Positions 29,069-36,814 of a DNA stretch of 39,303 bases are shown piece by piece. The first letter of the stretch is position 1; every line of letters starts with the position of its first letter. The position numbers and the translations under genes were made by a program. Below the pieces are notes generated by a model. That model worked only from the letters and a program-made list of their open reading frames with translations. It was not told the DNA's origin and did not search any database. The DNA is from a virus: positions 1 through 39,303 of IMG/VR virus record IMGVR_UViG_3300018876_000039, one strand, 5' to 3'.

Positions 29069-29449
29069 ATGGCATATTCAGAAAAAGTATTAGATCATTA
29101 CGAAAACCCACGCAATGTGGGTCGCTTCGATGAAGACGATCAAGACGTGGGCACTGGCATGGTTGGTGCCCCGGCTTGTGGTGATGTAATGAGATTACAA
29201 ATTAAGGTAAATGATGATGGAATTATCGAAGATGCTAGGTTTAAAACCTACGGATGCGGAAGTGCTATCGCATCTTCCTCACTTCTTACCGAATGGGTTA
29301 AAGGTCGCAGTCTTGATGAAGCTGCAGATATTAGAAACACCGACATCGCAGAAGAACTCTGCCTCCCCCCAGTCAAAATCCACTGTAGTGTCCTTGCAGA
29401 AGATGCGATCAAAGCTGCGATAAAGGACTATCAAGACAAGCATTTATAA
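29069..29449 (+). CDS. iscU: iron-sulfur cluster scaffold protein IscU
   Basis: 126 aa, full length. IscU holds a nascent Fe-S cluster received from cysteine desulfurase IscS and passes it to target proteins. The ligands Cys37, Asp39, Cys63, His105 and Cys106 are all present (GAPACGDVM, KTYGCGSAIASS, KIHCSVLAED), as is LPPVK (99-103), which the HscA chaperone recognises in bacteria. So it should work with the host Isc system. It looks very close to gammaproteobacterial IscU from memory, suggesting recent gain from such a host. No ribosome site precedes the ATG. No iscS or hscA is in the window. Confidence 0.96.
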   Translation: MAYSEKVLDHYENPRNVGRFDEDDQDVGTGMVGAPACGDVMRLQIKVNDDGIIEDARFKTYGCGSAIASSSLLTEWVKGRSLDEAADIRNTDIAEELCLPPVKIHCSVLAEDAIKAAIKDYQDKHL

Positions 29450-29452
29450 ATA
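29445..29452 (+). promoter_or_regulatory. T4-type late promoter, perfect box
   Basis: TATAAATA, 8 of 8, at the iscU stop codon. Predicted start near 29458, a 31-base leader with CAGGAA before ATG 29489. Confidence 0.7.
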
Positions 29453-29488
29453 ACTACATCCTACCAAATTTAACTTCAGGAATGTACA

Positions 29489-30886
29489 ATGGCACAATGG
29501 AATAGAGATACCCAGAATTTTTACAACAAAGATACAACATGGCCAGGTCGTGGAGACTTTCAAAGCGTTGTAATCGCTGACAGGTTTGGAGCAATCACAG
29601 ATTGGAGACCAGACTTTACTTCAAAGAATCGTTTAAAAACATCTGGTGTTCAAACAATATTCTGGAATTCTTTCAGCGCGTTTGCTGATAACGATACATT
29701 CCAAACTACAAGAACTGCCGGTGGTCAAGCTTATATCAATAATAATGCAGCAGTGCCAGAATCGTTTGATCCAACAAACCCAGGCAGTGATATTATCGTA
29801 GAAAAATCTGTGATCATGCGAGTCACTTCAATTGGTGATAAGGTTGTCCGACAATCTCGACGTGTCATTCCTTACATTCCAGGTAAAGAACAGTTTGCCT
29901 CAATGGCAATTAGATTCGAACCAAGAACAGTTGGTATCCGCAGACGCATTGGTACATTCGACGACCAAAACGGAATGTACTTTGAAGACAGTGGTGATAA
30001 CTATTTTTGCTGTATTCGTAAGAATGGAGTTGAAACTACTCGGATCAGTCGTGAAAACTGGAACGGTGATAAACTAGATGGTACCGGCCGTAGCGGTATA
30101 ACATTCGATTTTGCTAAACAGCAATTGCTTTGTATTGAATACGAATGGTATGGCACGGGTATGACTCGTTTTGGTTTTGCTATTGATAATGAATTACATA
30201 TAATTCATACGGTCTATAACGCGAATAATACTCAAGGCACTTGGACCAAGACTCCTAATTTGCCAGTTCGGTTTGAATTAGAAGCTCTACCTGAATACAC
30301 TGATAATATTGATCATTTCTTATTTCAATCCTCAACATCAGTTGTTGCTGAAGGTGGTGTTGAAGAGCTCGGTGTATTAAATAACTCATTATCAGCAATT
30401 AATACGTCGACAAATCCACCCACAATGACCGTGGGTTCTGGTAATCTTGCAGTGGCAAACACCTTCTATCCTCTACTGAGTATTCGATTGAAGGATGCAG
30501 CTCTTGATTCTTATGTTGCTCCTCAGGCGTTTCAAGTTTTCACCGAAGATGACTCAGGTGTGTATTTTGTCGTTGTTCGTAATGGGACATTGACTGGTGC
30601 TACATTTAGTATTTTAGATGCGGATTGGGTCGGTGCCGAATTAGATGACGCGGCAACATCAATCGATTTTGGCCGAGATGATATCATCTATTCGGGCTAT
30701 TTTGCTGGTGGCGCGGCTCCAATTAATATGCCAATCAGCGCTCAATTGCAATTGGGTCGTGTATTCACTAACCCAGGTTCACCAGATTTTGCAGATTTGA
30801 CTTCAGATGTATATACAATTTGCGCGGCAAGTAAGGTAGGCGGCAAAACTGGTTTTGCATCTATTACCTGGTTAGAACAACCGTAA
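29489..30886 (+). CDS. phage structural protein, fibre or decoration type
   Basis: 465 aa. The central part, from IRRRIGTFDDQNGMYFEDSG and WNGDKLDGTGRSGITFDFAK to QLLCIEYEWYGTGMTRFGFA and TPNLPVRFELEA, is a block I recall in structural proteins of cyanophages and other marine phages. Few Lys, many Thr, Asn, Gly and aromatic residues, beta-rich, no signal peptide. A perfect late promoter fits a virion protein. Residues about 315-465 look like a second beta domain. Exact location in the particle is unknown. Confidence 0.8.
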   Translation: MAQWNRDTQNFYNKDTTWPGRGDFQSVVIADRFGAITDWRPDFTSKNRLKTSGVQTIFWNSFSAFADNDTFQTTRTAGGQAYINNNAAVPESFDPTNPGSDIIVEKSVIMRVTSIGDKVVRQSRRVIPYIPGKEQFASMAIRFEPRTVGIRRRIGTFDDQNGMYFEDSGDNYFCCIRKNGVETTRISRENWNGDKLDGTGRSGITFDFAKQQLLCIEYEWYGTGMTRFGFAIDNELHIIHTVYNANNTQGTWTKTPNLPVRFELEALPEYTDNIDHFLFQSSTSVVAEGGVEELGVLNNSLSAINTSTNPPTMTVGSGNLAVANTFYPLLSIRLKDAALDSYVAPQAFQVFTEDDSGVYFVVVRNGTLTGATFSILDADWVGAELDDAATSIDFGRDDIIYSGYFAGGAAPINMPISAQLQLGRVFTNPGSPDFADLTSDVYTICAASKVGGKTGFASITWLEQP

Positions 30887-31222
30887 ATGTATTCCTACCA
30901 ATTGTCTGCCATTGGCCCATTGCCCTCATCGTGGTGGACAGACCGAGGCCTAGATCCTACCGTTGCACTATTCGGTGGTAGGTTATATGCCTATCTTGGT
31001 GACAATAAAGAACCCATACAAGAATTTCCCATTGCTGTGATGGATGGTTATTCTTGGGGTCGATTGAATGCTTGGTGCAATAACCTAAAGACCGAATCCC
31101 TTCCTAATCTAGCTGATATTGAAACTCTCTTTGAAGAACAAACTGGTGGTTCTTTGAATTGGATTCTCGATGATGGTGGAGCCCGCCAAGAAATTGATTT
31201 CACCGAACCGGGTGAAATCTAG
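30887..31222 (+). CDS. hypothetical protein, partner of the structural protein
   Basis: 111 aa; the ATG follows the structural gene's stop with no gap. LSAIGPLPSSWWTDRGLDPT, GGRLYAYLGDNKEP and FPIAVMDGYSWGRLNAWCNN suggest a compact mixed fold rich in Trp and Gly. No signal peptide. Transcribed from the same late promoter, so a virion or assembly protein is likely. Not recognised. Confidence 0.72.
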   Translation: MYSYQLSAIGPLPSSWWTDRGLDPTVALFGGRLYAYLGDNKEPIQEFPIAVMDGYSWGRLNAWCNNLKTESLPNLADIETLFEEQTGGSLNWILDDGGARQEIDFTEPGEI

Positions 31223-31225
31223 TAG

Positions 31226-31233
31226 TATAAATA
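31226..31233 (+). promoter_or_regulatory. T4-type late promoter, perfect box
   Basis: TATAAATA, 8 of 8, three bases after the upstream stop. Predicted start near 31239; it opens the secretory cassette. Confidence 0.7.
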
Positions 31234-31268
31234 AACATGTTTACTTGATAAATGAATGGCTGAATTGA

Positions 31269-31844
31269 ATGCGAATCTTATTATTAGTTTTTGGATTTTG
31301 TTTTATTGTTTTTGCAAATGCGGAAGAAACTACAACTACCGATACAACAGTACCTGATGATACCATCAGAACTGAATCGATAACTGATAGTACAGTGACG
31401 ACAAACTCTACAACATCGACGACACTCAAGTCGCCTCCCGCATCGGCAATTACGCCAACAATAAACACATCCAACTCTGATCTTTGTACATTTGGTGTTG
31501 CTGGGGCAATCCAAACACAGATACTTGGTATCTCGACTGGAACCCAGGTCACAGATGAAAACTGCGAGCGTCTAAAGCTCTCAAAAACATTATATGATAT
31601 GGGTATGAAGGTTGCAGCTGTATCTACGTTATGTCAAGACCGAAGAGTCTTCGATGCTATGATGATGGCGGGTACTCCCTGTCCTTATGATGGTAAGATA
31701 GGACTCGAGGCAAAGGAGGCATGGTCATTAGATGAAGATCTAAAGCCCGTGTTAAACAAAGACGATAAGGAGATGAGCGATGGTACTAAGACACTTTTGG
31801 GTGGCGCTGGCGTTGCTAGTTTGCTCATCCTACTCTTACTCTAA
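31269..31844 (+). CDS. secreted Thr-rich, Cys-containing protein with C-terminal anchor
   Basis: 191 aa. Signal peptide 1-18 (ending FANA), then a Thr/Ser-rich linker (about 20-60) likely disordered. The conserved core DLCTFGVAGAIQTQILGIST, TDENCERLKLSKTLYDMGMK and VAAVSTLCQDRRVFDAMMMA, with cysteines in DLC, ENC, TLC and TPC, is one I recall in cyanophages. GAGVASLLILLLL forms a C-terminal membrane segment. Periplasmic, perhaps disulfide-bonded, anchored at the end. Overlaps the next gene by 65 bases. Confidence 0.78.
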   Translation: MRILLLVFGFCFIVFANAEETTTTDTTVPDDTIRTESITDSTVTTNSTTSTTLKSPPASAITPTINTSNSDLCTFGVAGAIQTQILGISTGTQVTDENCERLKLSKTLYDMGMKVAAVSTLCQDRRVFDAMMMAGTPCPYDGKIGLEAKEAWSLDEDLKPVLNKDDKEMSDGTKTLLGGAGVASLLILLLL

Positions 31845-32661
31845 TCCAGACATAGCTCCTCAATACGGCACTACATCAAATGCAGCTCAGTTTGGGTTAA
31901 ACTGGGTTATGACAAATGTGCTACCGCAACAAGCAGGCCTGAGAGTCAATCAGGTCACATATCAATATACCGTAGTCAAAAACCAAGAAGATTATTTGCT
32001 CGTGCACGTGCAGAACGAAAACGCACGAGGAGCGGGTTATATCTTTAGAGAAACAGATGACTGGACTGGATTGCCTGGTAATACGATTACTAAGGTCGTT
32101 CCGATTGTTGACGGTATCGACATATCCTATTGGGGAAGGGGATCAATCGAACCCGAAGGTTTTGGAACAGTTCAAAGTCCAGAAGTATATTACACATATT
32201 CTTATGATCCTTGCTTTGACCCACAAACGAATCCAGAATGCCCTGGTTATATTGACCCATTTGTGGTTGATCTAACCGAGGTAGAAGTAATTGATCCACT
32301 CGATGAGGACTATGTTCAAGACGAGTTGGATCGTAAAGCCAATCTAAGGCAACAGAAAGAAGACGAGAAAGAGAAAGCTCGAAAGAAAGCTTTAGAACAA
32401 GTAGAAGAAATCGATGAGCTCTTGGAAAACATTCTCGGTATCTCTGAACAGAGTGAGTTCTCTATGGAACAAATTCTGATGCATCAGCAGATGATCGCGA
32501 GTTTACCAATGAGTTATCAAAGAGCTCTCGTTGGTGGGGAGTATCCTGAAGGAGTGGTCTTGAAGGATGCAAAACTTCCCAACAACACTAGAGGGTTGAG
32601 AGTGGGCATGGCGCAAGAGTTATTGCACCAACAGATGATTATGCTACAATATGCCAAATAA
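31780..32661 (+). CDS. secreted protein with beta domain and coiled coil
   Basis: 293 aa; AAGGAG lies seven bases before the ATG although the start is inside the preceding gene. A signal peptide covers about 1-21. The beta-rich part has GYIFRETDDWTGLPGNTITK, YWGRGSIEPEG and a CFDPQTNPECPGYIDPF segment with two cysteines. Then an acidic/basic coiled coil (about 178-215) and a Met/Gln-rich tail follow. Part of the conserved secretory cassette; function unknown. Confidence 0.78.
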   Translation: MVLRHFWVALALLVCSSYSYSNPDIAPQYGTTSNAAQFGLNWVMTNVLPQQAGLRVNQVTYQYTVVKNQEDYLLVHVQNENARGAGYIFRETDDWTGLPGNTITKVVPIVDGIDISYWGRGSIEPEGFGTVQSPEVYYTYSYDPCFDPQTNPECPGYIDPFVVDLTEVEVIDPLDEDYVQDELDRKANLRQQKEDEKEKARKKALEQVEEIDELLENILGISEQSEFSMEQILMHQQMIASLPMSYQRALVGGEYPEGVVLKDAKLPNNTRGLRVGMAQELLHQQMIMLQYAK

Positions 32662-32682
32662 AACTCATAAAGGGAGAACAAC

Positions 32683-33186
32683 ATGTTCAATAAAACACTT
32701 ATATCATGTGTTGCACTCGCGTCCTTTTGTTTTTCGGCTATGGCAGAAGAGATCCCCGTTACTGGTAACGTGGCCTCTAAATGCGTTGTGACACAGGACA
32801 CGCTGGGTGTGTATGGTAACCCATCCGCATCAAAGTTGAGCACTAAGCCAGATGACGGTGGTATTCACCCAGTCGTAAGGTACGATGTAGTACAAGCAAG
32901 CTATTATAAGGCTCGCATTACTGCACCGGATGCTTTTACATCAAGTCCTGAGCTGAACGACACTGTAGCTTGGAGTAACTGGGTAACAGTTGACCAAGTT
33001 TCAGACGCGACAATGTCATCGTATGATACCGATAAGATATACTACGATAATATCACAGAAGTAGCTTTGACTGTAGCAGGTTCAACCTGGTTTAAGATTC
33101 AGTCTGAAGCTGATTATGGATATGACAAAGCGTTTCCTGGCGGTCAGTACCAGGCTTCTGTAACTGCAGAATGCATCGCAATTTAA
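32683..33186 (+). CDS. secreted beta-sandwich-like protein
   Basis: 167 aa, GGGAG upstream. Signal peptide 1-21 ending SAMA. The mature chain has TGNVASKCVVTQDTLGVYGN, GIHPVVRYDVVQASYYKARI, and the end YQASVTAECIAI; two cysteines near the ends could form one disulfide, as in pilin-like or immunoglobulin-like folds. The opening GNV.SKC resembles fimbrial-type beginnings but no strand-exchange motif is clear. Likely periplasmic or exposed; unknown function. Confidence 0.78.
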   Translation: MFNKTLISCVALASFCFSAMAEEIPVTGNVASKCVVTQDTLGVYGNPSASKLSTKPDDGGIHPVVRYDVVQASYYKARITAPDAFTSSPELNDTVAWSNWVTVDQVSDATMSSYDTDKIYYDNITEVALTVAGSTWFKIQSEADYGYDKAFPGGQYQASVTAECIAI

Positions 33187-33208
33187 AGGTAAAAGGGATC
33201 GAAATCTA

Positions 33209-33589
33209 ATGCGTTATATTATGCTATTAATTATGCTAGGGATTGGTGGGCAGACTGCTTCTGCCCACGAATTCCTTCCAACCTATCCAAGGTTGCAATT
33301 ATCGTATGTGCCAGGTGTTTTACATACGGAGATGGAACTGTTTAATAAGCGAGAAGATATTCAATATTATGAATTTAGTGTGTGGACGGAAGACTGGAAA
33401 AAGGTTCCGTTTGCCACTACTGAAAAAATTCAGCAGATTGATTATCTTGAGAAAAAAAGAATCGACATATACATACGTGAGAAAGATAAACATAAGGCAG
33501 TCTATATTTGCTCTAAGAGTAAATTATTGAAAGCTGACGTGAGTCGAGCCACGATTGCATCGAGGATTTGTTCAAAGATAAAAGATTAA
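33209..33589 (+). CDS. secreted protein, 126 aa
   Basis: Signal peptide 1-19 (ending TASA, then HEFLP). PTYPRLQLSYVPGVLHTEME, LFNKREDIQYYEFSVW and KAVYICSKSKLL recall a small family in cyanophages. The start HEFxPTYP and beta-rich build are like periplasmic chaperone N-domains (the KREDIQYYEFSVW strand), so a pilus-chaperone-like role is imaginable, not shown. Two cysteines may pair. Confidence 0.76.
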   Translation: MRYIMLLIMLGIGGQTASAHEFLPTYPRLQLSYVPGVLHTEMELFNKREDIQYYEFSVWTEDWKKVPFATTEKIQQIDYLEKKRIDIYIREKDKHKAVYICSKSKLLKADVSRATIASRICSKIKD

Positions 33590-33592
33590 ATT

Positions 33593-34045
33593 ATGCGAAT
33601 TTTTGTTATTCTAATATTGATGATAGTGACACAAGGGGTAAGGGCCCAGTCGAGTTCAGTGAACTTAGCATTGCCCAATTCACCTGGTAGTTACGCATCT
33701 GATCGTGTAAGATCTGGACAGTTTGAATGCCAGAATGCTATTGGTGGTGCAACCACTATGGAATTCGGAGTTGTAGGTATTCTTAATCAGAACGGTCCGT
33801 ACGATAATGGGTTTGGTAGTAGTACTACCTACATTAACCCAGATGGTTGGAATCAAAACGATTTTGTAAGGGATGTTGGTGTTTATGCAAAACTTACAAT
33901 ACCGTTAGATAAACCAAAAGAGCGTATTAATTGCAATACACTCTATAAACTTGAACTTGAAAGGAGAAGATTGGAGATCCAGAAACTTCAACAAGAAGTC
34001 GCAAATCTGAAAGCTCTACAGTTTGAAGACGATAGCGACGACTAG
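33593..34045 (+). CDS. secreted protein with C-terminal coiled coil
   Basis: 150 aa, three bases after the previous stop. Signal peptide 1-18 ending VRA. Mature beta part: SVNLALPNSPGSY, RVRSGQFECQNAIGGATTME and FGVVGIL, then DVGVYAKLTIPLDKPKERIN with a second Cys, then a helix LYKLELERRRLEIQKLQQEV and an acidic end. I recall homologues in the same gene order in cyanophages. Likely an oligomeric envelope component. Confidence 0.76.
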   Translation: MRIFVILILMIVTQGVRAQSSSVNLALPNSPGSYASDRVRSGQFECQNAIGGATTMEFGVVGILNQNGPYDNGFGSSTTYINPDGWNQNDFVRDVGVYAKLTIPLDKPKERINCNTLYKLELERRRLEIQKLQQEVANLKALQFEDDSDD

Positions 34046-34064
34046 TAAAAAAGGATAGAGGAAA

Positions 34065-34523
34065 ATGGCAGAAGTTGAATTTGGGGGCATGACCTTCAAA
34101 GGCGGGAAGATGATGATTCTTCTCACTGCGTTAAGTACTCTGGGTGGAGCCAGTTGGGGAGTCTTTGAGTTCTATAAAGATTATATGGATATGAAGGAGA
34201 TCATCCAGAATATTGATGTAGGAGAAATTGAGGCACGTAATAACGTTATCGAGACTAAGCTCGATGAAGCGATCGATTATTCGAGAAGCATTAAGAACGA
34301 TCTGAGAGATGACTTCAATCGGATGGAAAAGAATGTAGATCGAATTGAAGACCAGAATCGAGAGATGGAAGATAAGGTTAAAGATATGATTGACCGTGCT
34401 TCAGAGAGATTTGATACAAAGAGGGAAAGTCTACAGACCGACACTCGTTTACAAATTGAAGCGTTAGATGACCGCTTGAACAAGAAAATTCAACAGGTGC
34501 TTGACAATCCTCTAGCCGATTAA
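34065..34523 (+). CDS. membrane-anchored coiled-coil protein
   Basis: 152 aa, GAGG upstream. GGKMMILLTALSTLGGASWG (about 13-32) is a membrane segment. Residues 45-150 are charged helix with many heptads (DEAIDYSRSIKNDLRDDFNR, KVKDMIDRASERF), a long rod. A bitopic protein that could span part of the periplasm; resembles the 1832-2344 protein in plan but with the anchor at the other end. Between the secreted proteins and the small paralogues. Confidence 0.74.
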   Translation: MAEVEFGGMTFKGGKMMILLTALSTLGGASWGVFEFYKDYMDMKEIIQNIDVGEIEARNNVIETKLDEAIDYSRSIKNDLRDDFNRMEKNVDRIEDQNREMEDKVKDMIDRASERFDTKRESLQTDTRLQIEALDDRLNKKIQQVLDNPLAD

Positions 34524-34533
34524 GGAGGCTGGA

Positions 34534-34722
34534 ATGAGAGTCAAAATCACGTTTCATAATGGGTATTCGTTAGTTGGTAATTTAGAAGTAGGTGGTGATG
34601 ATACTTTACTAGGCGATGTATTAAATGATGATCGTATGTTCATCGAAGTTGCAAGACCTAATGGTACGTTACTACAGCTTAATAAGGAAGCGGTAGCCTA
34701 TATTGTAAAAGAAGGTGAATGA
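34534..34722 (+). CDS. small beta-barrel-like protein, paralogue 1
   Basis: 62 aa, AAGGAGG upstream. MRVKITFHNGYSLVGNLEVG, then LGDVLNDDRMFIEVARPNG and LLQLNKEAVAYIVKEG: an opening pair of strands, a DVLND turn, and an asparagine-lysine step before the last strand. The same plan recurs at 34952 and 35158, so three related genes lie in tandem. The pattern resembles the DUF6812-type short proteins; I am not sure of that name. Function unknown. Confidence 0.74.
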   Translation: MRVKITFHNGYSLVGNLEVGGDDTLLGDVLNDDRMFIEVARPNGTLLQLNKEAVAYIVKEGE

Positions 34723-34723
34723 C

Positions 34724-34948
34724 ATGGAGAATGTAGTTTACCTAAAAGACATTTATAGGCCGAGCCCAAACGAGGCAAGTGTATACGAAGAAATTCAAAA
34801 TACACAATACGAAATTGTTGCAGTGAAAACTGAGTATTCTGAAGGTGTTGCAGAAATGGAATCCTTAGAAGAATTCAAAAGACAATTTTTGGTCGTATGT
34901 CTCGTTGGTCTCAATATTGGTTTCTTAATAGGCTTTCTAATGGTTTAG
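34724..34948 (+). CDS. 74-aa C-terminal membrane protein
   Basis: ATG 34724 preferred over GTG 34715, because AAGG lies at proper distance. Soluble acidic start (YLKDIYRPSPNEASVYEEIQ) and a C-terminal membrane helix FLVVCLVGLNIGFLIGFLMV. It interrupts the three paralogues and overlaps none. Unknown function; could be the anchor for the small beta proteins around it. Confidence 0.68.
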   Translation: MENVVYLKDIYRPSPNEASVYEEIQNTQYEIVAVKTEYSEGVAEMESLEEFKRQFLVVCLVGLNIGFLIGFLMV

Positions 34949-34951
34949 GAT

Positions 34952-35149
34952 ATGATAGAGAGTAAAATAATTACAGTATGCATTACAATGAATGACGGCT
35001 CCCGTTGGTTAGATTGCGAAGTCTTTCTTCCAACGGGTGACCGCTTATCTGATGTAATGAATGATGAAAGAAATTTCTTGCCGGTAAGACGCGCTGGAAA
35101 AGAACAGATTATTGCAAAGGGGCAGATAGCTTACATCAACGAAACGTAG
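34952..35149 (+). CDS. small beta-barrel-like protein, paralogue 2
   Basis: 65 aa. ITVCITMNDGSRWLDCEVFL, GDRLSDVMNDERNFLPVRRA and the end IIAKGQIAYINET match paralogue 1 in the order strand-NDG/HNG-strand, DVMND/DVLND turn, then a basic step and a final strand. Two cysteines are extra. The best conserved of the three relative to marine-phage homologues I recall. Confidence 0.74.
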   Translation: MIESKIITVCITMNDGSRWLDCEVFLPTGDRLSDVMNDERNFLPVRRAGKEQIIAKGQIAYINET

Positions 35150-35157
35150 GAACACTA

Positions 35158-35367
35158 ATGAGAGTCAAGGTACTATTTAATGATGGTGCTGTGATGTTTG
35201 GCAAATTAATTGGTGATGAAGTAAATTGTTTAAAACCAGGTCAAGCAATTGACTGGATTATGAATAACGGAAACAGTTGGGTTAGATTAGAAAGTCATCT
35301 CGGCCAAGAGATTCAACTCAATAAAAATATAATCAAATCGATTATGCAAGACGACCTTTCGATTTAA
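35158..35367 (+). CDS. small beta-barrel-like protein, paralogue 3
   Basis: 69 aa, AGGA upstream. MRVKVLFNDGAVMFGKLIGD shares its first residues with paralogue 1 (MRVK...F..G); GQAIDWIMNNGNSWVRLESH and EIQLNKNIIKSIM follow the same plan. The middle is more diverged (WIMNNG in place of DVxND). After it comes a 100-base AT-rich gap. Confidence 0.73.
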   Translation: MRVKVLFNDGAVMFGKLIGDEVNCLKPGQAIDWIMNNGNSWVRLESHLGQEIQLNKNIIKSIMQDDLSI

Positions 35368-35390
35368 CAACTCCTTAATAAAAAATTAAT

Positions 35391-35398
35391 TATAAATT
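35391..35398 (+). promoter_or_regulatory. T4-late-like box in AT-rich gap
   Basis: TATAAATT, 7 of 8, in the 100-base gap 35368-35467; a second weaker match GTTAAATA lies at 35432-35439. The gap holds no gene. Either box could serve the 35468 gene. Confidence 0.4.
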
Positions 35399-35467
35399 AA
35401 TTGTAAAATAACAAAAACTAGAAGACCGAAGGTTAAATATTATTGTCCAATACGATAAGGAGGACAT

Positions 35468-35776
35468 GTGCGATATTTACTTTTAATTCTTCTCATACCG
35501 ATGTCTGCGTTCGCAGGTCCATACATCGAATACAAACACGAATACGAAATGCGTGACTGGCGTTACACAAAAGATGTGAACCATTTGCGTATTGGCTACA
35601 AGGCAGACAATAATTTGTATTTTGAAATCGGTCCTATGACTGATGGATACAGCCACGAAGCTGGATACAAATTCAAAGTTAACAAATTCACTTTCAAAGG
35701 GAAACTCGAAACGAAAGACACGGATCTTTCTCTTCCCAAATCAAAACTTGAAACTGAAATAAGGTACTCTTTCTGA
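35468..35776 (+). CDS. small outer-membrane beta-barrel-like protein
   Basis: 102 aa from GTG 35468, with AAGGAGG upstream (ATG 35466 is out of frame and stops). Signal peptide 1-16 ending SAFA. The mature 86 residues alternate polar and nonpolar (YIEYKHEYEMRDW, LRIGYKADNNLYFEIGPM, GYKFKVNKFTFKGKLETK) and end in EIRYSF, a C-terminal Phe as used for barrel insertion. Too short for a standard 8-strand barrel, unless it oligomerises. Ends in the ATG of the permease gene (one-base overlap). Confidence 0.74.
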   Translation: MRYLLLILLIPMSAFAGPYIEYKHEYEMRDWRYTKDVNHLRIGYKADNNLYFEIGPMTDGYSHEAGYKFKVNKFTFKGKLETKDTDLSLPKSKLETEIRYSF

Positions 35777-36708
35777 TGGATATAATGACTCTTGTGTGGA
35801 CCACGCTTGGGTTTGGTCTTGCTTCTTACTCCGTTCTTGCGAACGATTCCATTCAAACTCTTGGTACTTGGATGGCGAGTAATCGTCAGGTCAAGTGGCA
35901 ATATCTATGGGCAGGTGCTTCCACGGTATTAGTATTTGCCCTCTGGTACGGCTGGGGAATGTACGGTGATATATCATACGGTCGACTCGATAAGATTCCC
36001 TATGTGGAACCTCAGTGGTATCATGCCGCTGCTCCTGCAATTCTTTTATTATTGACACGAATTGGTGTTCCTGTTTCTACATCGTTCCTGGTCCTCTCTG
36101 CATTTGCAAGTACTTTTGTTTTAGAAAAAATGCTGATCAAATCATTTGCGGGATATGGTGTGGCCGCAGTGAGTGCATACGCATTGTGGGCAATCATTTC
36201 AAAGTATATGAATAAGATTGAACTGTCAGGTAGTGACACGTTCTGGAGAACAGCTCAGTGGCTCGTCACTGGATGGTTATGGTGGACTTGGTTGTCACAT
36301 GACATGGCAAACATTGCAGTGTTCCTACCACGTGAACTCGAATGGTTCCATATTGCTGCGATTTCTTTAATCTTCGTAATTGGACTTGGATTTATGTTTG
36401 GCGAACAAGGTGGAAAGATTCAGACAATCGTAAGACAAAAATCAAGTACACAATATGTTAAGAGTGCAACGCTCATTGATCTTGTCTATTTGATCATTCT
36501 CTTTTACTTCAAGCAATATAACAACATTCCAATGTCAACTACTTGGGTATTCATTGGTCTACTATCAGGCAGAGAACTAGCGATCCAGACATTTGCTCAT
36601 GCAGTGCCCGAAAAGGCATATCCTATCATTGCTAAGGATTTTGGCAAATTGATGATTGGTGTGGCCGCAAGCCTTGGTATTATTGTCGGCATTCATACCT
36701 TCGCATAA
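35776..36708 (+). CDS. PiT-like phosphate permease
   Basis: 310 aa, eight or more membrane helices. LANDSIQTLGTWMASN at about 21-36 resembles the GxND signature of PiT transporters, and a second copy WLSHDMANIAVFLPRE follows, giving the inverted-repeat plan. TRIGVPVSTSFLVLSAF and MSTTWVFIGLLSGRELA match the paired PVSTS loops. Shorter than bacterial PiT. I recall close relatives in cyanophages. It would move phosphate, or another anion, across the inner membrane, a likely help for a phage that needs much phosphorus. Substrate not proven. Confidence 0.75.
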   Translation: MDIMTLVWTTLGFGLASYSVLANDSIQTLGTWMASNRQVKWQYLWAGASTVLVFALWYGWGMYGDISYGRLDKIPYVEPQWYHAAAPAILLLLTRIGVPVSTSFLVLSAFASTFVLEKMLIKSFAGYGVAAVSAYALWAIISKYMNKIELSGSDTFWRTAQWLVTGWLWWTWLSHDMANIAVFLPRELEWFHIAAISLIFVIGLGFMFGEQGGKIQTIVRQKSSTQYVKSATLIDLVYLIILFYFKQYNNIPMSTTWVFIGLLSGRELAIQTFAHAVPEKAYPIIAKDFGKLMIGVAASLGIIVGIHTFA

Positions 36709-36778
36709 CCTTAATATTTCTACATTCCTTAATCTTATTTTAACAAAACTGAAGTAATTTTTCTTGTGTGGGGCCGAT

Positions 36779-36786
36779 CATAAATA
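36779..36786 (+). promoter_or_regulatory. T4-late-like box
   Basis: CATAAATA, 7 of 8, in the 106-base gap 36709-36814 that holds no gene. Predicted start near 36792, before GTG 36815. Confidence 0.45.
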
Positions 36787-36814
36787 GTTATGTGTTTAAA
36801 ATATAGAGATTATT

